From JAWKTT01 sp041398965 (GTDB lineage: Bacteria; Planctomycetota; Planctomycetia; Planctomycetales; Planctomycetaceae): a stretch of DNA of 64,000 nt. Position numbers and translations under genes: made by a program. The notes beneath the pieces were generated by a model, which had not been told where the DNA came from, made no database searches, and was given only the letters and a program-made list of their open reading frames with translations. The stretch lies in assembly GCA_041398965.1 (NCBI GenBank), contig JAWKTT010000006.1, positions 62,001-126,000 on the forward strand, given 5' to 3'. The stretch's first letter is position 1; each line of letters begins with the position of its first letter. This document shows positions 63,674 to 64,000 of this stretch, piece after piece.

Positions 63674-64000
63674 TTATGTGGCCCAGCTGTATCGGTCGCC
63701 GTGGTATCGTGGGTAAAAGTATTGGCCGATCATTTCGCTGAGTCGGGAGAGGTATTCGCGCTTGAAGTCAACTTCAGTGGTTTCGTACGAGGTTCTTGGC
63801 TGACTGAGAGGGAAGGTGAAGGAAAGGTCGGTGGCGAAGATTTTCTCCGAATGGCCACCTTCGCTCAGCAGGTAGCAGTTAACGGAGCCTTCCGTCCGAC
63901 CGCGGAAGAGAATGGCGCTGTTTTCCTCATACAGAGAGAAGTCGATGAGTTCGATCTCGACGACGTACTTCGCTCCCAGGGCTTCGCCCACTTCGTCCGC
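63674..64000 (-). CDS. Hypothetical protein, 5' end beyond right window edge
   Basis: The minus-strand frame is open to the last base, so the start lies outside; 108 codons plus stop are visible. The sequence (KYVVEIELIDFSLYEENSAI, LFRGRTEGSVNCYLLSEGGH) resembles the C-terminal part of planctomycete lipoprotein-like proteins that combine a beta-rich domain with a helical end (YLSRLSEMIGQYFYPRY). Similarity to a named family is not certain. No signal peptide can be judged. Confidence 0.65.
   Translation of the reverse strand, partial: ADEVGEALGAKYVVEIELIDFSLYEENSAILFRGRTEGSVNCYLLSEGGHSEKIFATDLSFTFPLSQPRTSYETTEVDFKREYLSRLSEMIGQYFYPRYHGDRYSWAT

Overview
The window looks like a chromosomal segment of a Planctomycetota bacterium (probably order Planctomycetales; genus not determinable by eye). 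The evidence is the lineage-typical gene content: two DUF1549/DUF1553-type proteins, one DUF1501 protein, a PVC-type CxxCH heme protein, a giant PQQ-repeat exported protein, a TIGR03009-like protein, an ECF sigma factor divergent from a Hanks-type kinase, an FHA-GAF-PP2C phosphatase and an ISAzo13-type transposase. GC content is moderate, and most genes are monocistronic or in short pairs.

Layout. 0-8.4 kb: 3' part of a DUF1549/LamG/DUF1553 gene, convergent with a 1,872-residue PQQ/TPR-like protein. 9-13.2 kb: TIGR03009-like protein, calcineurin-type phosphoesterase, Nudix hydrolase, small membrane protein. 13.2-16.3 kb: csrA behind a consensus sigma-54 promoter, then an exported S41/PDZ protease with a terminator. 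16.8-20.7 kb: translationally coupled FHA-GAF-PP2C and DinG-type helicase. 21-24 kb: DUF1549 + DUF1501 pair. 24.2-27 kb: accessory patch (beta-helix-like exported protein, broken ISAzo13 transposase, small membrane ORF). 27.1-30.5 kb: D-2-hydroxyacid dehydrogenase, and a divergent ECF sigma / kinase-HEAT pair. 31-34.3 kb: orphan nuoB, sufC and a sufB broken by many small indels. 34.5-38.3 kb: SNF2 ATPase and a SWIM protein with a histone-H1-like lysine tail. 38.4-40.2 kb: a Na+-symporter gene broken by indels, and its tiny MetS-like partner. 40.5-45.6 kb: a YhaO/SbcD-like protein lacking all recognisable metal-ligand motifs, with a YhaN/SbcC-like ATPase carrying two DUF4332-like helix-hairpin-helix modules. 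45.9-53.8 kb: housekeeping genes (ispG, pth, rplY, an MnmE-like GTPase without the C-terminal CxGK motif, a DMT transporter, hemB, tRNA-Glu) plus an S24 repressor. 54.5-55.7 kb: frameshifted IS110 transposase. 56.1-64 kb: PVC-type heme protein, Kef-type antiporter, exported coiled-coil protein, a 47-residue exported peptide gene, and a partial gene at the right edge.

How genes relate. Several neighbour pairs look functional: sigma-54/csrA/protease; FHA-PP2C with DinG; ECF sigma with kinase; SNF2 with SWIM; transporter with small subunit; YhaO-like with YhaN-like. The strongest candidate for something undescribed is the last: a nuclease-dead Mre11/SbcD-fold protein next to a Rad50/SbcC-fold ATPase with duplicated helix-hairpin-helix modules.

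Caution. Apparent frameshifts cluster at 33.3-34.7, 38.6-39.2, 54.5-55.7 and perhaps 63.3-63.7 kb, while multi-kilobase genes elsewhere are intact. Many are single-base deletions in otherwise perfectly conserved reading, so consensus error is as plausible as real decay. All functional statements come from reading the sequence against remembered family features; no searches were run.
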